Shown here in pieces: positions 6,942 through 15,298 of a stretch of 16,056 nucleotides of DNA. A model generated the notes under the pieces. It ran no database searches, was not told the DNA's origin, and worked only from the letters and a program-made list of their open reading frames with translations. The stretch lies in contig JAITOP010000154.1 of assembly GCA_031289895.1 (NCBI GenBank), positions 1-16,056 of the forward strand, given 5' to 3'. The position numbers and the translations under genes are program-made. Every line of letters starts with the position of its first letter. The first letter of the stretch is position 1. The stretch is from Prevotellaceae bacterium (GTDB lineage: Bacteria > Bacteroidota > Bacteroidia > Bacteroidales > UBA932).

Positions 6942-8169
6942 TCGCATTAAAAAAATCTTCCCAAAAATCGGGATATGATTTTGCTACACATTCGGCATTT
7001 TCTACGATTACACTTCCGTTGCTGTTTATTGATGCTACTGCTAACGCCATTGCAATTCGATGGTCGTTGTGAGAATTAACGGTTGCGTGATTGATGTTGC
7101 CGCCGAAAATATACATTTCATCATCTTTCAACTCAATTTTTATGTTTAATTTGGCAAATTCCTGTTGTAAAATTTTTGCTCTGTCGCTTTCTTTATTTTT
7201 CAATCGTAATGCGCCTTTGATGATACTTCTTCCGTTGCAGTTTGCGGCTAAGGCAACAATCGCAGCAAACAAATCGGGACAATCGGAAGCATCAAAACTG
7301 AAAGCCCGAAGTTGATTTTTTTTCACAGTAATTTTATCATTTTCGATATTAATATCTGCTCCGCAAAGCCGCAGTACATCAAGCATTGCAACGTCTGCCT
7401 GCTTTGATTTTATATTTAAATTTTCCACAGAAATTTCGCCGCCGATTGCCGCCGCTGCAAATAAACACGAAACGCCACTCCAATCGCCTTCGATATTGAT
7501 TGTACAGGCTTTATATTTTTGGTTTCCGGCGATAAAAAATCTTTTATAATTTTCGTTGATTATTTTTATTCCGAATTTTTCTAAAACACTTATGGTTAAA
7601 TCAATATACGGTTTGCTTTTCAGATTTTCAACATCAATAACAGAATTATTTTCGCAAAGCGGCAAAGCGGTTAATAAGCCCGAAAGTGTTTGCGAGCCTG
7701 CATTTCCATCAATTTTTATTTTTCCGCTTTTTATTTTTCCTTTTATTTTTACAGGCAAATATTTTTTGTCATCACAGTCCAAACCTAATAAATTCAAGGC
7801 TTGCAGTAAATCGCTGATATTTCTTTTTAATAGAGATTTTTCACCTGAAATTTCAAATTCATCCGAAAATAAACTGACAACAGGAGCAAAAATGCGTGCG
7901 CACAAAGCCGATTCGCCGCAATGCAGAGTTGTTATTTTATTTATTTTTTTACTTATTATTTGAATTTCATTTTTGTTTGTTTCGATTTCTGCGCCAAGCG
8001 ATTTTGCTATATTTATTGCGGCTTTGGTGTCATTGCAGTCGGCAAAATTTTTTATTGTTGTTTTTTCCGTGCATAAAACCGCCGCTGCAATGGCGCGTAT
8101 CATCATGCTTTTTGACGACGGCGCACAAACATGTCCTTGTATTTTACATGGCTTTAATTTTACTTGCAT
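6934..8169 (-). CDS. aroA: 3-phosphoshikimate 1-carboxyvinyltransferase (EPSP synthase)
   Basis: AroA joins PEP to shikimate-3-phosphate to give EPSP, the step before chorismate synthase. Residues aligning with E. coli sites are Lys20, Ser21 and Arg25 (SKSMMIR), Arg92 in GESALCAR, Gln160 in GSQ, Asp299 in CPDLF, Glu327 and Arg330 in KESDR, His370-Arg371 in DHR, and Lys397 in KSYPD. At 411 residues it is slightly short for the family but both lobes are present. In the PEP/glyphosate loop, E. coli Gly96 corresponds to Ala88 and Thr97 to Leu89, the kind of change seen in glyphosate-insensitive enzymes. The gene starts 3 nt after aroE and is the last of the aroBDEA operon. Its last residues (NASH) and stop run into heptamer array 2, so the extreme C terminus may have been reshaped by the repeat. 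Confidence 0.95.
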   Translation of the reverse strand: MQVKLKPCKIQGHVCAPSSKSMMIRAIAAAVLCTEKTTIKNFADCNDTKAAINIAKSLGAEIETNKNEIQIISKKINKITTLHCGESALCARIFAPVVSLFSDEFEISGEKSLLKRNISDLLQALNLLGLDCDDKKYLPVKIKGKIKSGKIKIDGNAGSQTLSGLLTALPLCENNSVIDVENLKSKPYIDLTISVLEKFGIKIINENYKRFFIAGNQKYKACTINIEGDWSGVSCLFAAAAIGGEISVENLNIKSKQADVAMLDVLRLCGADINIENDKITVKKNQLRAFSFDASDCPDLFAAIVALAANCNGRSIIKGALRLKNKESDRAKILQQEFAKLNIKIELKDDEMYIFGGNINHATVNSHNDHRIAMALAVASINSNGSVIVENAECVAKSYPDFWEDFFNASH

Positions 8170-8172
8170 AAT

Positions 8173-8940
8173 TCAGATATTTAATATTTTACGCATTGCG
8201 TTTATGTTTGGTTGTTGCTGAGTAAAAATTTTATACGCAGCAACACCTTGTTGCAATAACCAAAATCGTCCATCAATACATTTACAACCTTTTGATTGTG
8301 CTTTTTGTAACAAACATGATTGTTGAAGCGCAGCATCAAAAATAATTTGTTGCGAATTTAAATATTCACCATCAACCATACAAATATCAGGAGGTAAAGT
8401 ATTTACTATTAATTTTTTATTTGATATATTTTCGTTTATTGCATCGGTATTTATTGTTTTGCAATTTATTTTTTCTGCAATTTTTTTTGCCTTATAAATT
8501 GTTCGGTTTGCTATGGTAATATTTGCGCCGAGTTTGTGCAAAGCAAAAGCAGCAGCCATAGCCGCGCCTCCTGCACCAATTATCAAACATTCTTTATTTT
8601 TAATATCAATATTAAAATCATTTAATGTCTGCAAAACACCGTGATAATCTGTATTGTATGCTTTCAATTTATTATTGTCGTGCAAGATAATTACATTTGT
8701 TGCACCTATAATTTTTGCTGTTTCATCTATTTCATCAACAATTGATAAAGCGTCGATTTTTATAGGTATGGTAACGTTTACGCCCGATAGCATTTTATTT
8801 CGCAACAAATTTTCAACAAATTTTACATCCGTAGTTTCGATTAACGAATATTCAAAATCGGAATTATTGTATGCAGCCCTAAATAAATCAGGACTTTTAC
8901 TGTGCAAAATGGGCTTTCCGACAAGAGCAAATTTTTTCAT
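8173..8940 (-). CDS. aroE: Shikimate dehydrogenase (NADP+)
   Basis: AroE reduces 3-dehydroshikimate to shikimate with NADPH. The 255-residue protein has the shikimate-binding serines in HSKSP (13-17), the catalytic Lys61 after NVTIPI, Asn82 in GATNV, the catalytic Asp98 in YNTDYHG, the Rossmann loop GAGGAA (122-127), and NRT (145-147) for the NADP phosphate. The C-terminal Gln in LLQQG (228-232) also fits the family. Its ATG overlaps the aroD stop by 4 nt (ATGA at 8940-8937), which indicates translational coupling. The QQQP-rich tail (241-244) is an unremarkable lineage feature. Confidence 0.95.
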   Translation of the reverse strand: MKKFALVGKPILHSKSPDLFRAAYNNSDFEYSLIETTDVKFVENLLRNKMLSGVNVTIPIKIDALSIVDEIDETAKIIGATNVIILHDNNKLKAYNTDYHGVLQTLNDFNIDIKNKECLIIGAGGAAMAAAFALHKLGANITIANRTIYKAKKIAEKINCKTINTDAINENISNKKLIVNTLPPDICMVDGEYLNSQQIIFDAALQQSCLLQKAQSKGCKCIDGRFWLLQQGVAAYKIFTQQQPNINAMRKILNI

Positions 8941-9563
8941 TGTTGTAATATTTTTTTAATTTCATCTATTGTCATTTGACCATCGGCAGATTTTTGCTCA
9001 CTCGCGTAAGCCGCATAAATAAAGGGCGAGCCGAGTTTAAAACTTTCTATTCGCGAGTGTTTTCCTAATTCGCCCATAGCAAACGCGATAAGATTTTTTT
9101 CTTTTTCGTACAACGAAAGAATTTGTAAATTATCCTCCGTTTTCTGCGCTGTTGTTACTATTTTTATAAAATCGGGATTGTATGTTTTTGCTTGTTTTGC
9201 AATGTTGTGGAGCGTAGCAATATCAGGCGTTTCATTAAAATTATGATACGAAATAATTATTTTACATTTGTTTGAACGCGCAATATCAATAAGTTTTTCG
9301 CGATAATTTTTATCCGATTCAAGTTCAATATCTATGTAAGTTGTTTTATTTTCTGCGGCGATTTTAAGTATTTTCAGCCGCTGACAATCATTGTATATTC
9401 CTTTGCGACAGGTTGCTATTATAGGAATTTTAAATTGTAAAAGTTTGGATATTTCTTCTGTTTTGGGTTGTATTTTGTCAAAACGCAACTCTGCCATTTC
9501 GCATTTTTTCAATATTTCAACGCATTTCTCAATATTTTGCTCTATGATGCCGACACAAATCAT
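8937..9563 (-). CDS. aroD: 3-dehydroquinate dehydratase, type I
   Basis: This enzyme dehydrates 3-dehydroquinate to 3-dehydroshikimate through a Schiff base. It is the type I (aldolase-like) form: the Schiff-base lysine is Lys134 (IKIVTTA), the general-base histidine is His107 (SYHNF), and the substrate contacts are ELRFD (25-29), Arg171 and Gln196 in SADGQ. At 208 residues it is compact compared with about 250 in E. coli, and the N terminus starts directly at the first strand, MICVGI. It begins 2 nt after aroB and overlaps aroE by 4 nt. Confidence 0.94.
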   Translation of the reverse strand: MICVGIIEQNIEKCVEILKKCEMAELRFDKIQPKTEEISKLLQFKIPIIATCRKGIYNDCQRLKILKIAAENKTTYIDIELESDKNYREKLIDIARSNKCKIIISYHNFNETPDIATLHNIAKQAKTYNPDFIKIVTTAQKTEDNLQILSLYEKEKNLIAFAMGELGKHSRIESFKLGSPFIYAAYASEQKSADGQMTIDEIKKILQQ

Positions 9564-9565
9564 AA

Positions 9566-10597
9566 TTATTTGAAAATTGAAATTAAATTTTTGAAATCAT
9601 CAATGTTTATACGCATTTCGGTTGATGTTCCTATTGATTTTATTAACACAAAATTTATTTCATCATTATTTTTTTTCTTGTCGTTAATAAGTGTTTTAAA
9701 TAATAATTTGTCATCAATATTTGTGCTGAAAGGCAAGCCCAATGCGGCAAGCAGATTTTTTATACGAGCAACATCATTGTGCGATATTAAATTTAAATGT
9801 TGCGAAATTTTTGCAGAAAACATCATTCCTGCACTCACCGCAAAGCCGTGCGAAATATCAGAATTTCGTTCAATTGCATGAGCAAGCGTGTGTCCGAAAT
9901 TCAACATTCGGCGCTCGCCATTTTCAAATTCATCACGCTGTATAATATCGGCTTTGTGTTGTATGGATTTTGCAATTAATTTCTGCATGATTTTTTCATC
10001 TCGCTTTAAAATTTCATCGGTATTATGTTCAATAAAATCAAACATTTCGGCATCTTTTATCAAAGCAATTTTCACAATTTCGCTCAGCCCGCCGATAAAT
10101 TCATTTTCGGGAAGATTTGCAAGCATTTTTGTATCGCAAATCACAAATTCGGGTTGATTGAAAGTTCCAATCATATTTTTAAAACCATCAAAATTCACGC
10201 CGTTTTTTCCGCCAATCGAAGCGTCAACCTGCGACAGCAACGATGCCGAAACAAATGCAAATTTTACGCCGCGCATATAAACCGATGCCGCAAATCCTGC
10301 AATATCGCAAGTAATTCCTCCGCCAACGCCAACAATAAATGTTGACCTGTCGGCATGTAAATTTATTAGCTGACCGATAATATTTTCAACTGTTTCAAGC
10401 GTTTTGTTTTTTTCGGATGCGTGTATTTTTATACATTCATAAATTTCAAAAAAATCGGAATACAAATCAAAAATATTTTCATCAATTATTACAACAGTTT
10501 TTTGCGATGGCAAATAGTTGTGAAGTTTAGTAAAATCTTCGCCTACAAATATTTTAGAATGTTTGCCTGTTGCCGTTTTTACTTCGATAGTTTGCAT
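9566..10597 (-). CDS. aroB: 3-dehydroquinate synthase
   Basis: AroB cyclises DAHP to 3-dehydroquinate using NAD+ and a divalent metal. Recognisable parts are the NAD-binding GVGGGITCDIAGFAAS (90-105), the substrate loop with Lys131-Asn132 (SQVDASIGGKNGVN), and the metal ligands Glu173 (GLSEIVK), His236 (NFGHT) and His250 (SHGFAV). The length, 343 residues, is typical. I place the start at the ATG of 10597. An in-frame TTG at 10621 would add eight residues, but it lies inside a strong candidate -7 promoter element (10619-10626), so it should be upstream of, or at the very edge of, the transcript. AroB is the first gene of the minus-strand operon. Confidence 0.95.
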   Translation of the reverse strand: MQTIEVKTATGKHSKIFVGEDFTKLHNYLPSQKTVVIIDENIFDLYSDFFEIYECIKIHASEKNKTLETVENIIGQLINLHADRSTFIVGVGGGITCDIAGFAASVYMRGVKFAFVSASLLSQVDASIGGKNGVNFDGFKNMIGTFNQPEFVICDTKMLANLPENEFIGGLSEIVKIALIKDAEMFDFIEHNTDEILKRDEKIMQKLIAKSIQHKADIIQRDEFENGERRMLNFGHTLAHAIERNSDISHGFAVSAGMMFSAKISQHLNLISHNDVARIKNLLAALGLPFSTNIDDKLLFKTLINDKKKNNDEINFVLIKSIGTSTEMRINIDDFKNLISIFK

Positions 10598-10618
10598 ATT
10601 TTTCGCTTCAATTATGTG

Positions 10619-10626
10619 CAAAGTTA
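10619..10626 (-). promoter_or_regulatory. Candidate -7 element of the aroBDEA operon
   Basis: On the minus strand TAACTTTG matches the Bacteroidota -7 consensus TAnnTTTG exactly. It sits 21 nt before the aroB ATG at 10597. A T-rich TTTTATGG about 20 bp further upstream is a plausible but weak -33 element. Its position rules against the upstream TTG start for aroB. Confidence 0.6.
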
Positions 10627-10631
10627 AATAT

Positions 10632-10667
10632 TTTGTTTATCATTTTCCATAAAATTACTTATCTTTG
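10632..10667 (+). promoter_or_regulatory. Candidate promoter of the mutL operon
   Basis: TATCTTTG at 10660-10667 matches TAnnTTTG, with TTTG at 10632-10635 as a possible -33 element; the 24-bp spacing is a little long. The predicted transcription start near 10673 leaves a leader of about 28 nt before the ATG at 10701. It is divergent from the aroB promoter, and the two overlap in their upstream parts. Confidence 0.6.
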
Positions 10668-10700
10668 TAAATTAATCGAATATAAATTTGAAATCGAAAT

Positions 10701-11138
10701 ATGAAAATAACTTTTTTTAAAATACCTAAACATCGTGTTTTTGAATATAAGCCACGATATTATGATGCTAATAAAGAAGAACTTGACGAGCGGGTTCGCA
10801 AAATTGAAGAAAGTTTAAATTCAGATGAGGAATATACATTTAAACGTGAAAATATCAATTTCAAAAAGGCTTATCATCTGGCAGACAAAAAGCGCACCGA
10901 AGTTAAATTACCAAATAAACGGCTTTTTGTTTATGCTGCAGTTTTGCTTTTTGTAGTTGCTGCTTTCGTTGCTATACGTAACTTTGAGTATCTTATAAAT
11001 CCCGAAAATTATTATAAAAATAATACGAAAACAGAAAACACAAATGCTGCGGAAAAATACGATTGGAGTACGGATACTCAGATAGTTATTGTTGACGAAG
11101 ATGAAGATATTGATACAACCGAAAATACAAATGAATAA
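10701..11138 (+). CDS. Conserved single-pass membrane protein encoded upstream of mutL
   Basis: This 145-residue protein has a basic N-terminal region with an HRVFEYKPRYYD motif (residues 11-22), a charged and probably helical segment (about 25-70), one membrane helix (about 75-92, LFVYAAVLLFVVAAFVAI), and an acidic Thr/Asn/Asp/Glu-rich tail. Short Bacteroidota proteins with the same xYxPRYYD motif, found just before mutL, are often mis-annotated as 'riboflavin synthase subunit beta'; nothing here supports that activity. Its TAA and the mutL ATG share one base, so translation is coupled. The N-in orientation implied by the positive-inside rule would put the acidic tail in the periplasm. The function is unknown. 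Confidence 0.8.
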   Translation: MKITFFKIPKHRVFEYKPRYYDANKEELDERVRKIEESLNSDEEYTFKRENINFKKAYHLADKKRTEVKLPNKRLFVYAAVLLFVVAAFVAIRNFEYLINPENYYKNNTKTENTNAAEKYDWSTDTQIVIVDEDEDIDTTENTNE

Positions 11139-12934
11139 TGATAAAAGTTTTACCAGATAGTGTTGCAAATCAAATAGCTGCGGGCGAAGTTATACAGCGT
11201 CCCGCGTCTGTCATAAAAGAATTGATAGAAAATGCCGTTGATGCAGGAAGCACATCCATAAACGTAATTATAAAAGATTCGGGACGAACACTAATTCAGG
11301 TAATTGACAACGGTTCGGGAATGAGCGATACTGACGCGCGATTATCGTTTGAACGGCACGCTACATCAAAAATATCTTCGGCTGATGATTTATTGAGTTT
11401 GTACACTTTCGGTTTTCGCGGCGAAGCGTTAGCATCAATAGCCTCAATTGCCGAAGTAGAACTGAAAACACGAAGCCACGAAGACGAAACAGGAACTCAA
11501 ATTTGCATAAACGCATCTACTCTTGTTAGTCAGGAAACAATAAGTTGCGCGGTAGGTTCATCGTTTTCGGTGCGCAATTTGTTTTTTAATGTTCCTGCAC
11601 GTCGTAAATTTCTGAAATCTGAAAACGCTGAATTGAAACATATTATGAACGAATTTCAACGTGTCGCTCTTTGTAATCCGCATATCGAATTTACGTTTAC
11701 ATCAAACGGAACAACAATTTATAATCTTCCGAAAGGCAATACGCGACAACGAATTTTAGGAATTTTCGGAAAAAATACAGGCACAAATCTTATTGCCGTG
11801 CAAGTTGAAACAAGCATTGTGAAAATAGAAGGCTACATAAGCAAACCCGAACAAGTGCGCAAAACGGCAGGTGAACAATTTTTCTTTGCAAACAACCGAT
11901 TTTTCAAAAGCGCGTATTTTCAAAAAGCAGTTATAAATGCTTACGAACAACTGATTCAATACGGCAGTTATCCCGCGTTTTTTTTATATCTGACGGTGAA
12001 TCCCGAAAATCTTGATGTAAATATTCATACTACAAAAGTTGAAATAAAATTTAGCGAAGAACAAACAATATGGCAAGTGCTGAATGCCGCAGTACGAGAG
12101 ACTTTGGGAAAATTTGCACTTGCTCCGAAAATTAATTTTGATGTTGACGACAAAATAGATATACCGGTGATTACGTCAGGCACAAAATTTGTCGTTCCCA
12201 AATTAGATGTTGATGAAACATTTAACCCATTTGAAAACGAGAAAAAAACAAACACATTTAAACAAGAAAAAATAGATAAAGATTGGCAAAAAATGTACGA
12301 AGGAACTGATGTTTCTGAAATTCAAAATACAGATGATGATACTCCTAAATTATTTAATTCGTCTCAACATTTATCTGAAAAATTTATACAGATAAAAGAC
12401 AGTTATATCGCAACAAATTCGAGGTCGGGACTAATGATAATTGACCAGAAACGCGCACATCAACGAATATTATTTGAACAGTTTTTAAACGATTTTGAAT
12501 CGGCAAACGAATGTATTCAACAGGAAATTTTTCCAAAAACAATAGAACTCAGCGCAATGGATTTTGTAACAATATCAGAGCGAATTGACGATTTGTATAA
12601 AATAGGTTTTGATATACGAATTTTCGGAAAAAATACGGTAGTAGTTAACGGATTGCCCGCAAACACAGGAAATGATGAAGCCGAAACCATTGTTCATGCA
12701 ATAATCGACGACCTGAAAGACGAAACATCAAACATCGAAAAAAAGAGCAAAGAACGACTTGCGGCGGCATTGGCAAAGGCATCTGCAATAGGAAACAAAA
12801 CATTAAGTGCCGACGAGATGAATAATTTTGTGGGGAAATTGCTGTCGTGCAACCGACCCAATATTTGTCCCGAAGGCAAACCAACATTGACAATAATAAC
12901 TTTTGATGAAATAAAAACAAGATTTTTTAAATAA
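11138..12934 (+). CDS. mutL: DNA mismatch repair protein MutL
   Basis: MutL links MutS mismatch recognition to downstream repair. The N-terminal GHKL ATPase is intact: Glu31 and Asn32 in ELIENAVDAG, DNGSGM (57-62), RHATSKI (73-79), and GFRGEAL (92-98). The transducer motif normally seen as VHPTK is IHTTK here (296-300). A poorly conserved charged linker (about 335-410) leads to a C-terminal dimerisation domain. The metal-endonuclease motif DQHA-X2-E-X4-E appears as Asp436-Gln437-Lys438-Arg439 with Gln442 in place of the first Glu, and the CPHGRP motif is CPEGKP (577-582), so nicking activity is doubtful. The length (598) is normal. It overlaps the upstream gene by 1 nt and leaves 1 nt before the rhomboid gene. 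Confidence 0.96.
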   Translation: MIKVLPDSVANQIAAGEVIQRPASVIKELIENAVDAGSTSINVIIKDSGRTLIQVIDNGSGMSDTDARLSFERHATSKISSADDLLSLYTFGFRGEALASIASIAEVELKTRSHEDETGTQICINASTLVSQETISCAVGSSFSVRNLFFNVPARRKFLKSENAELKHIMNEFQRVALCNPHIEFTFTSNGTTIYNLPKGNTRQRILGIFGKNTGTNLIAVQVETSIVKIEGYISKPEQVRKTAGEQFFFANNRFFKSAYFQKAVINAYEQLIQYGSYPAFFLYLTVNPENLDVNIHTTKVEIKFSEEQTIWQVLNAAVRETLGKFALAPKINFDVDDKIDIPVITSGTKFVVPKLDVDETFNPFENEKKTNTFKQEKIDKDWQKMYEGTDVSEIQNTDDDTPKLFNSSQHLSEKFIQIKDSYIATNSRSGLMIIDQKRAHQRILFEQFLNDFESANECIQQEIFPKTIELSAMDFVTISERIDDLYKIGFDIRIFGKNTVVVNGLPANTGNDEAETIVHAIIDDLKDETSNIEKKSKERLAAALAKASAIGNKTLSADEMNNFVGKLLSCNRPNICPEGKPTLTIITFDEIKTRFFK

Positions 12935-12935
12935 A

Positions 12936-13658
12936 ATGAATTATAATACAAATACAATTTTCGACAAATCAACACCGGTTGTTACAAACATAATAATTAT
13001 AAACGTGTTGATGCTTATAGCAAGCAATGCTTTTAACCTTTTTAGTTTTGCGCTATTTTATCCCTCGTCCCCGTTTTTTCATCCTTACCAATTTATTACA
13101 CACATGTTTATGCACGGCGGAATTTTTCATTTGGTTTTCAACATGTATGCACTGTGGATGTTTGGCAAAATACTTGAAAAAGTTTGGGGTTCGCAACGAT
13201 TTTTCATTTTTTATTTTGTTACCGGATTGGGCGCGGCGGTTATTTATACGCTTGTAAATTATTTTCAGTTAAGTTCAATACAATCGCATATCGACCCTGC
13301 AATACTTGAAAATATGAAGTCGTTACTTAGCCAAGAACTGAAATATTCATCAGCCGATTTTTATATAAATCAATGGTACGACTTGATAAATGTTCCTGTT
13401 GTAGGCGCAAGCGGAGCGGTGTTCGGCGTTTTGCTCGGTTTCGGAATGTTGTTTCCAAACACTGTGTTGCAATTATTGTTTCCGCCGGTAAGGCTCAAAG
13501 CAAAATATTTTGTAATGATTTACGGAGCGATAGAATTATATTTGGCAATAAATAATCCTGTGGGCGGCGGAATTGCTCACACAGCGCATTTGGGTGGTAT
13601 GATTTTCGGATTTATCCTGATAAAAATATGGGGTAAAAAACGAAATATGTTTTACTAA
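12936..13658 (+). CDS. Rhomboid family intramembrane serine protease
   Basis: This 240-residue polytopic membrane protein cleaves membrane-spanning substrates. The catalytic dyad is Ser159 in GASGAVFG (157-164) and His218 in AHTAHLGG (214-221). The HxxxN motif of the second helix is His65-Asn69 (HLVFN), preceded by FITHMFMHGG, typical of bacterial rhomboids. An insertion of about 40 polar residues (111-150) separates two membrane helices, where many relatives have a short loop. It starts 1 nt after mutL. The mutL-rhomboid order is common in Bacteroidota. The substrate is unknown. Confidence 0.93.
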   Translation: MNYNTNTIFDKSTPVVTNIIIINVLMLIASNAFNLFSFALFYPSSPFFHPYQFITHMFMHGGIFHLVFNMYALWMFGKILEKVWGSQRFFIFYFVTGLGAAVIYTLVNYFQLSSIQSHIDPAILENMKSLLSQELKYSSADFYINQWYDLINVPVVGASGAVFGVLLGFGMLFPNTVLQLLFPPVRLKAKYFVMIYGAIELYLAINNPVGGGIAHTAHLGGMIFGFILIKIWGKKRNMFY

Positions 13659-13669
13659 ATAATATTTGA

Positions 13670-14728
13670 ATGAAACATGTAACCAAAATATTTTTATTTA
13701 TAATTAAAATAGCCGCAATTTTACTTGCCGTGATGTTGCTGATGTCAATTGCAGCATGTTATATAAGCCCTGTGAAATATTGGATTTTTCAACTGTTCGG
13801 ATTGTTTTTTCCTGCCATTTTTGTTTCCAATATTATTGTTGTTATTATATTGCGAATAATGAAAAGTAAAATCGTATATTTTAATTTCGTAATATTTATA
13901 ATATCAATTCTGTTTTGGGGCAGATTTTTTCAATTTTCGGGCAGCAAATCCGATGACGAAAAAAACATAAAAATAATAAGTTATAATGTACACGATTTTA
14001 AAAATATCGACAATTACAAAGCAACAACATACGACGAAATTTCAACTTTTTTACTTGCCGAAAATGCCGATATTATTTGTTTGCAAGAATATTCAGCAAA
14101 TAACAGCGAAATAAAATCACACAAAATATTGCAAAAATTACATCAGGAATATCAGTATATTTATGGCGATTACGGCGGTCAAAAAATATTCAGCAAATAT
14201 CCTTTCGAAAGCGAAAATAACTTTAATTTTGCAGGCACTCGCGTGGTTTTAACCGACATAAATATCAACGGAAAAATTGTGCGGGCATATTCGTGTCATT
14301 TGCAATCTACAAACTTCAATCCCGACGGCACACAGCAACTTTTAACATCTCAAAATGCAAATTATACTAAGGAATTGAAACGTGTAGTTGTGAACTTGCG
14401 AAACGCTTTCAAAAAACGTGCAAAACAAGTTGAACTTATTGCGCAAAACATAGCAAAATCGCCATATCCTGCAATAGTTTGCGGCGATTTTAACGATACG
14501 CCAATGTCATACTCATATCAGAAAATAAAAGGAAAAATGAACGATACATTTATAGTAGCAGGCGGCGGAATGCCAAATACTTACAAAAAATTATTTTCAT
14601 TTTTGCGAATCGATTATATATTTACCGATAAAAATATTGCAACCGTAGAATATACGGTGGCAAAAAAAATTAAATATTCAGACCACTATCCCGTTATAGT
14701 AAAATTACAGTTAAACAATGAAAAATGA
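13670..14728 (+). CDS. Membrane-anchored endonuclease/exonuclease/phosphatase (EEP) family protein
   Basis: The first 90 or so residues hold about three membrane helices (roughly 7-30, 38-62 and 68-88). The rest is an EEP hydrolase domain with all key motifs: SYNVHDF (104-110), the metal ligand Glu140 in ICLQEY, His210 in SCHLQS, Asp273 and Asn275 in GDFNDTP, Asp315 in RIDYIF, and Asp338-His339 in SDHYPV. The family covers DNases, sphingomyelinases and phosphoinositide phosphatases; the substrate cannot be told from sequence. The domain should face the periplasm or cytoplasm depending on the helix count. It lies 11 nt after the rhomboid gene and its end overlaps tsaC by 11 nt, consistent with one operon. 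Confidence 0.9.
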   Translation: MKHVTKIFLFIIKIAAILLAVMLLMSIAACYISPVKYWIFQLFGLFFPAIFVSNIIVVIILRIMKSKIVYFNFVIFIISILFWGRFFQFSGSKSDDEKNIKIISYNVHDFKNIDNYKATTYDEISTFLLAENADIICLQEYSANNSEIKSHKILQKLHQEYQYIYGDYGGQKIFSKYPFESENNFNFAGTRVVLTDININGKIVRAYSCHLQSTNFNPDGTQQLLTSQNANYTKELKRVVVNLRNAFKKRAKQVELIAQNIAKSPYPAIVCGDFNDTPMSYSYQKIKGKMNDTFIVAGGGMPNTYKKLFSFLRIDYIFTDKNIATVEYTVAKKIKYSDHYPVIVKLQLNNEK

Positions 14729-15281
14729 AATAAAAAAAGCCGTTGAAATTCTAAAAAACGGCGGAATAATTTTATATCCCACCGACACCATCTGGGGAAT
14801 AGGCTGCGATGCGACAAACGCCGCCGCTGTTGAAAAAATTTACAAACTGAAACAACGCAGCGACAGCAAAACAATGCTCGTGCTTGTTGATAATGCCGAC
14901 AGAATTTCGCGATATGTAAAACAAATTCCAAACATAGCGTCAGATTTGATTGAACTTAGCACTACACCGCTGACGATAATTTATCCGCAAGCCGTAAATC
15001 TTGCGCCAAACCTTATTGCTGCCGACCAAACTATAGGAATACGAGTTGTAAATCACGAATTTTGCAAACAACTTATATTTGCCTTAAACCGCCCGATAGT
15101 ATCAACATCAGCAAATATTTCGGACGAAAAATCACCGAAAAAATTTAATGATATTTCCGAAGAAATTCGTAATAATGTTGATTTTGTAGTGAACAGCATT
15201 TTTGAAAAATACGCTACAAACAAACCATCGGCAATAATAAAATTAGGATTAAAAAACGAAGTTGAAGTAATACGGAAATAA
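14718..15281 (+). CDS. tsaC: L-threonylcarbamoyladenylate synthase (TsaC/YrdC type)
   Basis: This enzyme makes threonylcarbamoyl-AMP from threonine, bicarbonate and ATP, the first step of t6A37 formation on ANN-decoding tRNAs. The 187-residue protein is the single-domain YrdC form; Sua5 has an extra C-terminal domain. Visible motifs are YPTDTIWGIGCDATN (20-34), the KxR nucleotide contact at Lys45-Arg47 followed by SDSK, and STSANIS (129-135). The ATG at 14718 overlaps the end of the EEP gene by 11 nt in another frame, and the first residues fit the usual N-terminal helix. The other t6A genes (tsaB, tsaD, tsaE) are not in the window. Confidence 0.93.
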   Translation: MKNEIKKAVEILKNGGIILYPTDTIWGIGCDATNAAAVEKIYKLKQRSDSKTMLVLVDNADRISRYVKQIPNIASDLIELSTTPLTIIYPQAVNLAPNLIAADQTIGIRVVNHEFCKQLIFALNRPIVSTSANISDEKSPKKFNDISEEIRNNVDFVVNSIFEKYATNKPSAIIKLGLKNEVEVIRK

Positions 15282-15298
15282 TTAAAACGGAAAATAAA

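Noticed and set aside
7556..7963. Plus-strand ORFs of up to 137 codons opposite the aro genes
   Set aside because: They are antisense shadows of clearly conserved genes, with hydrophobic low-complexity composition and no family match.
10598..10621. TTG start adding eight residues to AroB
   Set aside because: It lies inside a consensus -7 promoter element, and the ATG at 10597 already gives a normal family N terminus.
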